NCBI RefSeq assembly: GCF_004151485.1
Contig: NZ_SBFF01000016.1
Location: forward strand, 1 to 63,364
Direction: 5' to 3'
Length of the DNA: 63,364 bases
Source of the DNA: Sphingosinicella sp. CPCC 101087
GTDB taxonomy: Bacteria; Pseudomonadota; Alphaproteobacteria; Sphingomonadales; Sphingomonadaceae
The notes beneath the pieces are model-generated. The model was not told where the DNA came from and made no database searches. It worked only from the letters and a program-made list of their open reading frames with translations. Positions within the stretch are counted from its first letter, which is position 1. Each line of letters starts with the position of its first letter. Made by a program: the position numbers and the translations under genes. Below, one piece after another: positions 26,901 through 33,894 of this stretch.

Positions 26901-27061
26901 GATCTCTCTCTCCCGGATTGCTCTTCGGTCGGTTTTGTTGCCTTGGGTAACGAAACTCACCAACTGAGCAAGGCGATTTCTGGCGCTCGGCCGCGCTTTC
27001 CGCTTGAAAATAGTTTCTTCCGGCTACAAAAATCACCGTCGAACCAGATTGGAGAGATGCT

Positions 27062-28174
27062 TTGAAGCCTGCGCCGTTCCGCGCCGACCATGTCGGCAGC
27101 CTGATACGTCCGGACTACCTGATTTCGGCGCGCGAGCGTCGCGCGGCCGGCGAGATCAGCGACAACGAGCTGAAGGAAGTGCAGGAGCGGGCGATCCGCG
27201 AGGTCGTGGCGCTGCAGGAAGGGATCGGCCTCAAGTCAGTCACCGACGGCGAATATAATCGCGGGAGCTGGCATACGGACTTCCTGCTCCGCTTCGCCAA
27301 CGTCGAGCCCTGGCAGTCCAACTACAAGACCACGTTTCACAACGAGGAAGGCTCGGTCGAAAGCAAGCCGCATACGGTGCGCGTCACCGGCAAGCTCAGC
27401 CGTCCCCAGCCGATCTTCGTCGAGGATTTCCGGTTCCTGAAATCCGTGACCCGCGAGACGCCGAAGATCACCATCCCGTCGCCCTCGATCATGCATTTTC
27501 GAGGCGGACGCGAAGCGATCGACACGACGGCCTATCCGACCATGGACGAATTTTACGCGGATCTGGCTGCCGTCTATGCCGAGGAGATCGGCGACCTGGC
27601 CGATGCCGGCTGCCGCTACCTGCAGATCGACGAAACCAACTTCGCCTATCTTTGCGATCCCTCGCTTCGCGCCCAGGTACAGACCAGCATCGGCGAGGAT
27701 CCCGACGAGCTGCCGCACGTCTACGCGAAGCTGATCAACAACGCGATCGCCGGACGGCCCGACGACATGGCCGTCTGTATGCACGTCTGCCGAGGAAATT
27801 TCGCGGGCCGTTGGATCGCCGAGGGCGGCTATGAGCCGGTCGCCGAGGTGATGTTCAACGAGCTCGAGATCGACGGCTATTTTCTCGAGTACGACTCAGC
27901 TCGCGCTGGCGGATTCGAGCCACTGCGCTTCCTGCCCAAGGGGAAGAAGGTCGTGCTCGGCCTCGTGACCACGAAGTGCGGCCAGATGGAGAGCGCCGAC
28001 GAGCTGAAGCGCCGGATCGACGAAGCCGCGAAGTTCGTCGATCTCGACCAGCTCGCTTTGTCACCCCAGTGCGGCTTCTCCAGCGGCATCGGCGGCAACA
28101 CGATGGGCATCGAGGACGAGAAGTCCAAGCTCAGCCTCGTGCTCGAGGTGGCCAGGGACGTCTGGGGCGACTAG
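27062..28174 (+). CDS. MetE C-terminal-domain-like zinc protein (methionine synthase II / epoxyalkane:CoM transferase family)
   Basis: 370 residues covering only the C-terminal catalytic half of cobalamin-independent methionine synthase. The opening FRADHVGSLIRPDYL and the zinc ligands His and Cys in CMHVCRGNF (near residue 240) plus a Cys in LSPQCGFSSG (near 340) are present. The family includes YxjG/YxjH methyltransferases and epoxyalkane:coenzyme M transferase; all activate a thiol on zinc. The start is TTG 27062, with GGAGAG six bases upstream. Inside an aromatic catabolic locus it may move a methyl from an aryl methyl ether or conjugate a thiol to an electrophilic intermediate, rather than make methionine. 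The FMN dehydrogenase gene follows after 10 nt. Confidence 0.88.
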   Translation: MKPAPFRADHVGSLIRPDYLISARERRAAGEISDNELKEVQERAIREVVALQEGIGLKSVTDGEYNRGSWHTDFLLRFANVEPWQSNYKTTFHNEEGSVESKPHTVRVTGKLSRPQPIFVEDFRFLKSVTRETPKITIPSPSIMHFRGGREAIDTTAYPTMDEFYADLAAVYAEEIGDLADAGCRYLQIDETNFAYLCDPSLRAQVQTSIGEDPDELPHVYAKLINNAIAGRPDDMAVCMHVCRGNFAGRWIAEGGYEPVAEVMFNELEIDGYFLEYDSARAGGFEPLRFLPKGKKVVLGLVTTKCGQMESADELKRRIDEAAKFVDLDQLALSPQCGFSSGIGGNTMGIEDEKSKLSLVLEVARDVWGD

Positions 28175-28184
28175 GTCTCCGCGC

Positions 28185-29369
28185 GTGCGGCAGGCCGGAG
28201 GGGCGCTCGTCACGGGCAGGTTCGGCTGCCACAATGTCGAGGATCTCCACGAAGCGGCGCGGCGCCGCCTGCCGCGCGGCCTCTTCGACTTTCTCGACCG
28301 CGGCACCGAGGACGAGCTCAGCGTCGCGCGCAATCGCCAGGCGTTTCGTGCGGTCGGGCTGTTGCCGCGCGTGCTACGCGATGTCTCCAAGGTGGATCCG
28401 TCAACCAGGCTGCTCGGGATTCCGGCCGCGTTCCCGCTCGCCATTGCGCCCACGGGTGGGGCGGGCCTCGCCTGGCACGAGGGCGACCTTCACCTTGCCC
28501 GTGCCGCGGCCGCGGCCGGCGTCCCCTTCACCATTTCGAGCGCGAGCACGATGGACGTGGAGGCCATCTGCGCGGCCGGAGGCCGGCTCTGGTTCCAGCT
28601 CTACCTTTGGGAGGACCGCTCGCTCTCCATGGCCGTGGTCGATCGTGCGCGCGCCGCGGGCTGCGAAGCGCTGATCGTCACCGTCGACATGCCGGTGCCG
28701 CCCAATCGCGAGTATAACCGGCGCAGCGGCTTCGCCTCGCCCTTTCGTCTGCGGCCCAGCAATGTCGTCGATATACTCTCCCACCCGCAATGGTTCGCCG
28801 GAGTCATGCTCCGCTACATGCGCGAGGGAGGGATGCCGACGCAGGCGAACCTGCCGGCGGAGTTTCGCCACAAGGTCACGAGGCAGGCGGCGAGGCCCGC
28901 CCGCTTCAAGGGTGATGCGCTTACTTGGGATGACGTGGCGAGAATTCGCGACAAGTGGTCCGGCTCGTTCCTTCTCAAGGGTATTCTCCGCCCCGACGAC
29001 GCGGGGCGCGCCGTCGCCTTGGGTGCGGACGGCGTGATCGTTTCCAACCATGGCGGGCGCAGTCTGGACTGCGCGGTGGCGACGCTCGACGCCCTGCCGG
29101 GGGTGGTCGCCGCGATCGGGGCACAGGCGGAAGTCTTCGTCGACAGCGGGATCCGGCGCGGCAGCGACATAGCCAAGGCCATCGTTCTGGGCGCGACCGG
29201 GGTGCTCGTCGGGCGTGCTCCGCTCTACGGCTTGGCGATCGGTGGCCAGGCCGGTGCCGAACATGCGATCGATCTCCTGAAGAGCGAATTCGTTCGAGTC
29301 ATGGGCCTGTGCGGCGCTGCCCACGTCTCGGAGTTGAATGCCGGCCTGCTTGCCCCGATGCCGTCCTGA
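28185..29369 (+). CDS. FMN-dependent alpha-hydroxyacid dehydrogenase (mandelate/lactate dehydrogenase family)
   Basis: About 394 residues. The FMN barrel opens with VEDLHEAARRRLPRGLFDFLD near residue 18. The segment LAIAPTGGAG lies near 86, and the catalytic His/Arg signature SNHGGRSLD near 285 is the textbook motif of glycolate oxidase, lactate dehydrogenase and (S)-mandelate dehydrogenase; DSGIRRGSDIAKA follows near 325. It oxidises an L-2-hydroxy acid to the 2-oxo acid. The start is uncertain: GTG 28185 is the only good early codon, though a strong GGAGGGGC lies just inside. It is probably co-transcribed with the MetE-like gene. Together with the ThDP enzyme and aldehyde dehydrogenase it would complete a mandelate-type sequence (inference). 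Confidence 0.9.
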   Translation: MRQAGGALVTGRFGCHNVEDLHEAARRRLPRGLFDFLDRGTEDELSVARNRQAFRAVGLLPRVLRDVSKVDPSTRLLGIPAAFPLAIAPTGGAGLAWHEGDLHLARAAAAAGVPFTISSASTMDVEAICAAGGRLWFQLYLWEDRSLSMAVVDRARAAGCEALIVTVDMPVPPNREYNRRSGFASPFRLRPSNVVDILSHPQWFAGVMLRYMREGGMPTQANLPAEFRHKVTRQAARPARFKGDALTWDDVARIRDKWSGSFLLKGILRPDDAGRAVALGADGVIVSNHGGRSLDCAVATLDALPGVVAAIGAQAEVFVDSGIRRGSDIAKAIVLGATGVLVGRAPLYGLAIGGQAGAEHAIDLLKSEFVRVMGLCGAAHVSELNAGLLAPMPS

Positions 29370-29749
29370 GGATCTCTGCTCCGGGCCATCATGACATCGG
29401 GCGGGCGATCGGGGCGATCGCAACTCATCGCCGGGCTCAACTGACATTCGTTGCAGCACTGGGTGCAGGTTGAGCCGTTGGAACCGGAGGCGTTGACACG
29501 TCCAACCTGGCCGATGACGATCTTCAGGCTCGGGTAGATCCCGACGCTCCGGGAAGCTGCGCGTACCGCATTGGTTCTCGTCAAGCCGTCGATCGACACC
29601 CGCCTCGCCCCAAGACCATCCTGACCGGACTCACGTTGAGGCTGTCGTCGTCGGCCCGACGATGGGCGGTCAGCGCTCCGACTATCGGCGCGGGGTCGGC
29701 GGGCGACTCTTCCCCTCCCGGCCGACGCGATTGACATCGACCTCGATCG
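29370..29749. other. 380-nt intergenic stretch without a recognisable gene
   Basis: Between the FMN dehydrogenase stop and operator A copy 2. Open frames here have no ribosome-binding site and no family resemblance. A TTGACA hexamer at 29731-29736 could be a -35 element for the MarR gene, but no well-spaced -10 follows. Confidence 0.5.
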
Positions 29750-29783
29750 ATCACAAGGTAATTTATATAAAGCTACTTGTGAT
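29750..29783. promoter_or_regulatory. Operator A, copy 2, immediately upstream of the MarR-hydratase/lyase operon
   Basis: ATCACAAG-N4-TTTATATAAA-N4-CTTGTGAT. The outer 8-bp arms are perfectly complementary and the central decamer is itself palindromic about the same centre (29766.5). The site ends 7 nt before the MarR start codon, so bound protein would block the operon. Copy 1 lies at 3619-3652. Confidence 0.75.
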
Positions 29784-29790
29784 AGGGCTG

Positions 29791-30285
29791 ATGGCACAGG
29801 CACGGCATGTTGCGAGAGAAAGACAGGGCGGCCAACGGCCAGCGCGGCTGCTTTATCTTATCAAGCGCTGGTACAGCGCCACGCGGGCACGCCTCGATGA
29901 GATTACCCGCAAGCATAATCTCACCGCCGGCGACTATACCATGCTCTCGTTTCTGAAGCGGCTGGAGCCCTGCTCGGCCGCGGAGCTTTCGCGGGAACAG
30001 AGGATCACGCCGCAGGCGGCGACGCAGCAGATCGCGCAGCTCAAGGCCAAGGGAATGGTGACCGCCCAGGAGAAGGAGGCGAACCGCCGCATCTCCCTGA
30101 TCAGCATGACCGCGGACGGCCGAGAGACTCTCGCAGCGATCAATTCCGAGGCGCGGGCGCTGGAGGAGGAGATCCTCGCGGGCTTCACGCCGGAGCAAAA
30201 AGATTTGCTGCTCGCGCTGATGGCTCGGTCGGTAGATTTAGCTGAAGAAAGGCAGAGATCGGATGACCCACGACTACGCGTATGA
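29791..30285 (+). CDS. MarR-family transcriptional regulator 2 (hydroxycinnamoyl-CoA-type repressor candidate)
   Basis: A 164-residue winged-helix protein. Helix 1 is RPARLLYLIKRWYSATRARL; the HTH region CSAAELSREQRITPQAATQQ lies near residue 68 and the wing KEANRRISLISMTADG near 107. ATG 29791 is chosen although the frame runs further upstream through the operator. The gene overlaps the feruloyl-CoA hydratase/lyase homologue by 23 nt. MarR regulators in that position (FerC in Sphingobium SYK-6, CouR in Rhodopseudomonas) repress hydroxycinnamate genes and are released by the CoA thioester; the same mechanism is proposed here. The operator also occurs 26 kb away, so the regulon probably includes the fused acyl-CoA dehydrogenase and SDR. 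Confidence 0.92.
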   Translation: MAQARHVARERQGGQRPARLLYLIKRWYSATRARLDEITRKHNLTAGDYTMLSFLKRLEPCSAAELSREQRITPQAATQQIAQLKAKGMVTAQEKEANRRISLISMTADGRETLAAINSEARALEEEILAGFTPEQKDLLLALMARSVDLAEERQRSDDPRLRV

Positions 30286-31096
30286 GACGGTGAAAGTCGT
30301 GCTGGACGACGGCATCGCCTGGGTGACGCTGAACCGCCCGGCGAAGCGCAACGCGATCAGCCCGCTCGTCAATCGCGAGATGCGGCAGGTTCTGGACGAG
30401 CTCGAGCTCGACGAAGCGGCCGGCGTGATCGTCCTCACCGGCGAGGGCGAAGCCTTCTCCGCCGGCATGGACCTCAAGGAATATTTCCGCGAGACGGAAG
30501 GCGAGAGCGCGCTTGTTCAGGCCCGCGTTCGACGCGGCGCCACCGATTGGATGTGGCGGCGGCTGATGCATTACCCCAAGCCCACCATCGCGATGGTCAA
30601 CGGGTGGTGCTTCGGCGGCGCCTTCACCCCGCTCGTCGCCTGCGATCTCGCCATCGCTGCGGACGAAGCCACATTCGGCCTTTCCGAGATCAACTGGGGC
30701 ATCATCCCTGCGGGCAACGTCACGCGCGCGGTCGCCCAGGTGATGAACCACCGCGATTCGCTCTATTACATCATGACGGGCGAGACGTTCGGCGGGCGCA
30801 AGGCGGCGGAGATGGGGCTGGTGAACCGCTCCGTTCCCCTCGCCGAGCTGCGCGCAGCGACCGAGGCGCTGGCCCGGACTCTGCTTTCGAAGAACCCGAC
30901 CGTGCTGCGCCACGCCAAGTCGGCCTTCAAGTTCGTCGAGAGCCTCGATTGGGATACGTCGGAAGCCATGCTCGGTGCCATGGCCGCGTCCGCGGCATCG
31001 CAGGATCCGGAGCGCGGCCGCAAGCGCGGAATGACCCAGTTCCTGGACGAGAAATCCTATCGCCCCGGGCTCGAGGGCTATCGCCGCGAAGGCTAG
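30263..31096 (+). CDS. ferB: Feruloyl-CoA/p-hydroxycinnamoyl-CoA hydratase-lyase homologue
   Basis: A 277-residue crotonase closely resembling HCHL, which hydrates a hydroxycinnamoyl-CoA and splits it to aryl aldehyde plus acetyl-CoA. Diagnostic stretches are shared: SAGMDLKEYFRE near residue 67, AMVNGWCFGG near 110, ADEATFGLSEINWGI near 133 and QFLDEKSYRPGLEGY near 260. The catalytic Glu of HCHL (Glu143) is kept as E142. Ser123 corresponds to T122, and Tyr239, which contacts the substrate's 4-hydroxyl, corresponds to G238 (HCHL numbering from memory). The aromatic substrate may therefore differ from ferulate, for example lack a free 4-OH. It is co-transcribed with the MarR gene, and its stop overlaps that of the convergent MFS gene. 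The symbol follows SYK-6 usage. Confidence 0.88.
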   Translation: MTHDYAYETVKVVLDDGIAWVTLNRPAKRNAISPLVNREMRQVLDELELDEAAGVIVLTGEGEAFSAGMDLKEYFRETEGESALVQARVRRGATDWMWRRLMHYPKPTIAMVNGWCFGGAFTPLVACDLAIAADEATFGLSEINWGIIPAGNVTRAVAQVMNHRDSLYYIMTGETFGGRKAAEMGLVNRSVPLAELRAATEALARTLLSKNPTVLRHAKSAFKFVESLDWDTSEAMLGAMAASAASQDPERGRKRGMTQFLDEKSYRPGLEGYRREG

Positions 31097-32400
31097 GCGG
31101 TCCTTCCCGCCGTCGTTCCGAGCGGCTCCGCCGCCTCCTTTGCCTGCGCCTTCTGCTCGGCCTTGAGCTGCTTCCAGAAGACAGGGTCGACGCGCCAGAT
31201 CAGCAGCGAGGCAAGGATGGGAATGACGGCAAAGAGAAGGAAGGCCGAAGCGTAGGAGCCGGAGGCGTCGTGTATGCGTCCCATCAGCCACGGACCGACC
31301 GCGAAGCCGGCGCTGACGATCGCCGTGTAGGTTCCGAGCAGAGTGCCGAGGTTCTTGTTCGTGCCCCACACGTGCTTGGTCATGGTGACGGTGTCGAGCA
31401 TCACCGCGGAATGGCCGGTCGCGCGAAAAACGATATAGGCCATGAAGATGATCGGGTTGGTGAGCATGAATGCCATCACCACCGAGATCGACAGCACCCA
31501 CCAAAGGATGGCGAGGCCGCGATTAGACGTTGCGTCGAGAATGTTGCCGACGAGGAGCCGAGTGATGATTCCGAACAGGCCGATCGCGCTGATTCCGATC
31601 TCGGTCCACGCGCGGTCAATGCCGGCATCGTCGTAGATCAACACCTGGTGCTGCGTGAAGGCCTGGTCGACCAGCGCGACGAGGAAGACTGCGATTCCGA
31701 TCAGCCAGAAGCGGCCTTCGGTCGCTATGTGCCGCAGGGTCTCGATCTTCGGCGTCTCCGCGGCGACAGAGCCGGGCGCCGCCTTGGACGGTCGGTGCCC
31801 GAAGGACATCGCCGGGGAAACCAGGCCGAAGAAAAGCAAGGGCACCGCAACCACCCATATTCCGGTGGACATCAGGGCGATGCCCCAGCGCCAGCCGAAA
31901 GCGTCGATCGCCGTACCGATGGCGAAAGGCAGGATCACGGAGCCCACGACGCTGCCCATCAGCGCGATTCCCATGGCGGTCGCCTGGCTGTGGTGGAAGG
32001 CCCGGCTGATCAGCACCTTGATCGCCACCATCGTGCCGCCGGAAGCGAAGCCGAGGAAAACGCCCATCAGATAATAAGTGGTGAGGGTTTCGATCCACAG
32101 GAAGCTCAGCAAGGCGACGCCGCCGAGCGAGACCGTCACGAGCAGAGAGAGCCAGGCGCCGGTCTTGTCGACGAAACGCCCGACCAGGAGGGCGCAAACC
32201 GCGCCGATCGCATATTTCGAGGAGGCGAGCAGGGTCGCCTGTTCGCGCGTCCAGCCGAGATGCTCGATCACCTCCGGAAAGATGAAGGGCAGGGTGAAGG
32301 CCGGCATCGAAAAGCCGAACATGAAGGTCAGGAAGGCGATCGCCAGCACGAGCCAGTTTTCGCGGAACTCGGCGCGGAACGCGGCGTCGAACTTGAACAT
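31093..32400 (-). CDS. MFS transporter 2
   Basis: A 435-residue inner-membrane protein with about twelve hydrophobic segments, beginning with WLVLAIAFLTFMFGFSMPAF near residue 16. It contains the MFS loop LLVGRFVDKTGAW near residue 74 and a cytosolic central loop near 195-220. The tail is charged (LKAEQKAQAKEAAEPLG). ATG 32400 follows CGGAGAGAT; the open frame to 32433 lacks a ribosome-binding site. Its 17-nt upstream motif (32498-32514) is identical to one before the LigB-like operon, so import and ring cleavage may be co-regulated. It ends overlapping the stop of the convergent hydratase/lyase gene. Confidence 0.93.
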   Translation of the reverse strand: MFKFDAAFRAEFRENWLVLAIAFLTFMFGFSMPAFTLPFIFPEVIEHLGWTREQATLLASSKYAIGAVCALLVGRFVDKTGAWLSLLVTVSLGGVALLSFLWIETLTTYYLMGVFLGFASGGTMVAIKVLISRAFHHSQATAMGIALMGSVVGSVILPFAIGTAIDAFGWRWGIALMSTGIWVVAVPLLFFGLVSPAMSFGHRPSKAAPGSVAAETPKIETLRHIATEGRFWLIGIAVFLVALVDQAFTQHQVLIYDDAGIDRAWTEIGISAIGLFGIITRLLVGNILDATSNRGLAILWWVLSISVVMAFMLTNPIIFMAYIVFRATGHSAVMLDTVTMTKHVWGTNKNLGTLLGTYTAIVSAGFAVGPWLMGRIHDASGSYASAFLLFAVIPILASLLIWRVDPVFWKQLKAEQKAQAKEAAEPLGTTAGRTA

Positions 32401-32497
32401 ATCTCTCCGTGCGCACGATGGCGGCCCCGGCACTCTGTCGTTGCCTTCGGGATCGTGGTCGAGCTTAGGCCACCGCCTCGCCGTGCGGCAAGCAATT

Positions 32498-32514
32498 TTG
32501 TTTACTCAGTCTAC
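32498..32514. promoter_or_regulatory. Operator B, copy 2, upstream of MFS transporter 2
   Basis: TTGTTTACTCAGTCTAC, identical over 17 nt to 16110-16126. It lies between the Rieske-2 stop and the MFS-2 start, about 98 nt upstream of the latter. The second arm (TAGACTG) seen at the first copy is not present here, and relative to its gene the motif is in the opposite orientation. Confidence 0.5.
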
Positions 32515-32518
32515 AATA

Positions 32519-33817
32519 TCAGGGGCGGAGCGGGAGGGACTCGGCGGCCTGCGCCCAGGCCATTTCCGGCGGATTGAGGGCGTCGATCTTTTTCCAGTCC
32601 TCGCCTCTGGCGTAGGTCGCAGAGATGGCGCGCAGGCCGCGGACGTCCTGCTGCACGCCCAGGAAGGGGACGATGCCGGCCTCGCGATGCGCCTTGACCG
32701 CCTGGAGGAGCAGCCGCCGGGCGAGCGAGATAACGACGTCGGCCGCACCCAGAAACTCTCGGCTGCGGTCAACGATCGGACCCATGCTCTCCTGGACGAT
32801 GAAATCCTCATAGGCATTCTGTCGCCCGACGATCCCGCTCCAGTGTCCGGCCTTCATCGCCGCGCGGTCCTGGTGCCACATGTTCGAGACGTCGCCCATG
32901 TCCGAGTTGAAATGGTCGGGATCGCCCGAGTCGGTGCCGAAGGCGAGATAGGCGTTCGGGTCGATGGGCCCATCGAGGTCGTAGCGCACGTACCACTGAA
33001 TCACGGCTTCGTCGTCGACAGGAACGGAGATCACGGTGACGCCGTTATCGCCGGGCAGGCGCGGGATCAGCGAGTAACTGGGCAGCACCACTTCGCGGAT
33101 CCGCGTATAGCATTCATCGTCCGGGAGGTCGCGGATCGCCGCTTCACGGAAGCCATATTGCCGAACCTCGAATTCGAATCGTGGCGCCTTGTTCATCCGC
33201 ATGAAGGCGGATTCCGAACGCTGCCCCATCGTGCCGCGTGGTTGGCCGTCGCGGGCATGGAGGAAGCCGACGTGAGCGGAGTCGAGCGTCGCCTCCAGCG
33301 CCTGCAGCCAATTGCACTTGAGTAAGCCGCGCAGCGGCTGGAGATGGTCGATCGGCAGCTCGGTCCATTCGAAGTTGGGAAGCGGCGGCGGCGTCTCGCG
33401 CGGGCCGATATAGGCCCAGACCATGCCGGCCATCTCGCGGGCATGACGGCGGCGAGTGGGAACGAGCGTGGCAAAACGCTCCCGGCGGGCGGACGGCTCG
33501 GTGGGGCAATCGACGACCCTGCCTTCGACATCGACCTTCCATCCATGGAAGATGCACCGGAGGCCATTCTCTTCGTTGCGGGCGAGCGCCATCGAGACGC
33601 CGCGATGGGGGCAGGCCTCGTCGATGAAGCCGACCCGGCCGTCGCTGGCGCGGAACGCGACAAAATTCTCGCCGAGCAGGCGCACGCGCTCGGGAGCCCC
33701 ATCCGCTACGAGCTTCGCCGCGCGCATGACGGGGAACCAATATTCTCGCATCATCTCGCCCATCGGCGTGCCAGGCCCGACGCGGGTCAGAAGCGCATTG
33801 TCCTCCTTGCTAAGCAT
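32519..33817 (-). CDS. Rieske non-heme iron oxygenase 2, alpha subunit (phthalate-dioxygenase-like)
   Basis: A 432-residue paralogue of the Rieske protein at 21434-22708. Rieske ligands are C69-x-H71 (CPHRG) and C88-xx-H91 (CIFHGW). The iron site LEATLDSAHVGFLH keeps D-x2-H-x4-H. The opening MLSKEDNALLTRVGPGTPMG is nearly the same as that of paralogue 1, but the rest has diverged. It presumably hydroxylates or O-demethylates an aromatic acid with electrons from an external ferredoxin/reductase not encoded here. ATG 33817 follows GGAGAGGAGAGAAT. It is divergent from FAD oxidoreductase 2, with 77 nt between the starts. Confidence 0.94.
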   Translation of the reverse strand: MLSKEDNALLTRVGPGTPMGEMMREYWFPVMRAAKLVADGAPERVRLLGENFVAFRASDGRVGFIDEACPHRGVSMALARNEENGLRCIFHGWKVDVEGRVVDCPTEPSARRERFATLVPTRRRHAREMAGMVWAYIGPRETPPPLPNFEWTELPIDHLQPLRGLLKCNWLQALEATLDSAHVGFLHARDGQPRGTMGQRSESAFMRMNKAPRFEFEVRQYGFREAAIRDLPDDECYTRIREVVLPSYSLIPRLPGDNGVTVISVPVDDEAVIQWYVRYDLDGPIDPNAYLAFGTDSGDPDHFNSDMGDVSNMWHQDRAAMKAGHWSGIVGRQNAYEDFIVQESMGPIVDRSREFLGAADVVISLARRLLLQAVKAHREAGIVPFLGVQQDVRGLRAISATYARGEDWKKIDALNPPEMAWAQAAESLPLRP

Positions 33818-33894
33818 ATTCTCTCCTCTCCGCCTTCTCGCGCCCGCCGCTGCGACCCCTTGCTCACGTCTGGGTATAAGAATATGACACTAAG

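Noticed and set aside
29370-29660. Insertion-sequence or transposase remnant
   Set aside because: Translated pieces did not resemble a transposase clearly, and no terminal inverted repeats or target duplications were seen.
29731-29764. TTGACA as -35 for the MarR-hydratase/lyase operon
   Set aside because: No acceptable -10 at 16-18 bp; the AT-rich centre of the operator is more than 22 bp away.
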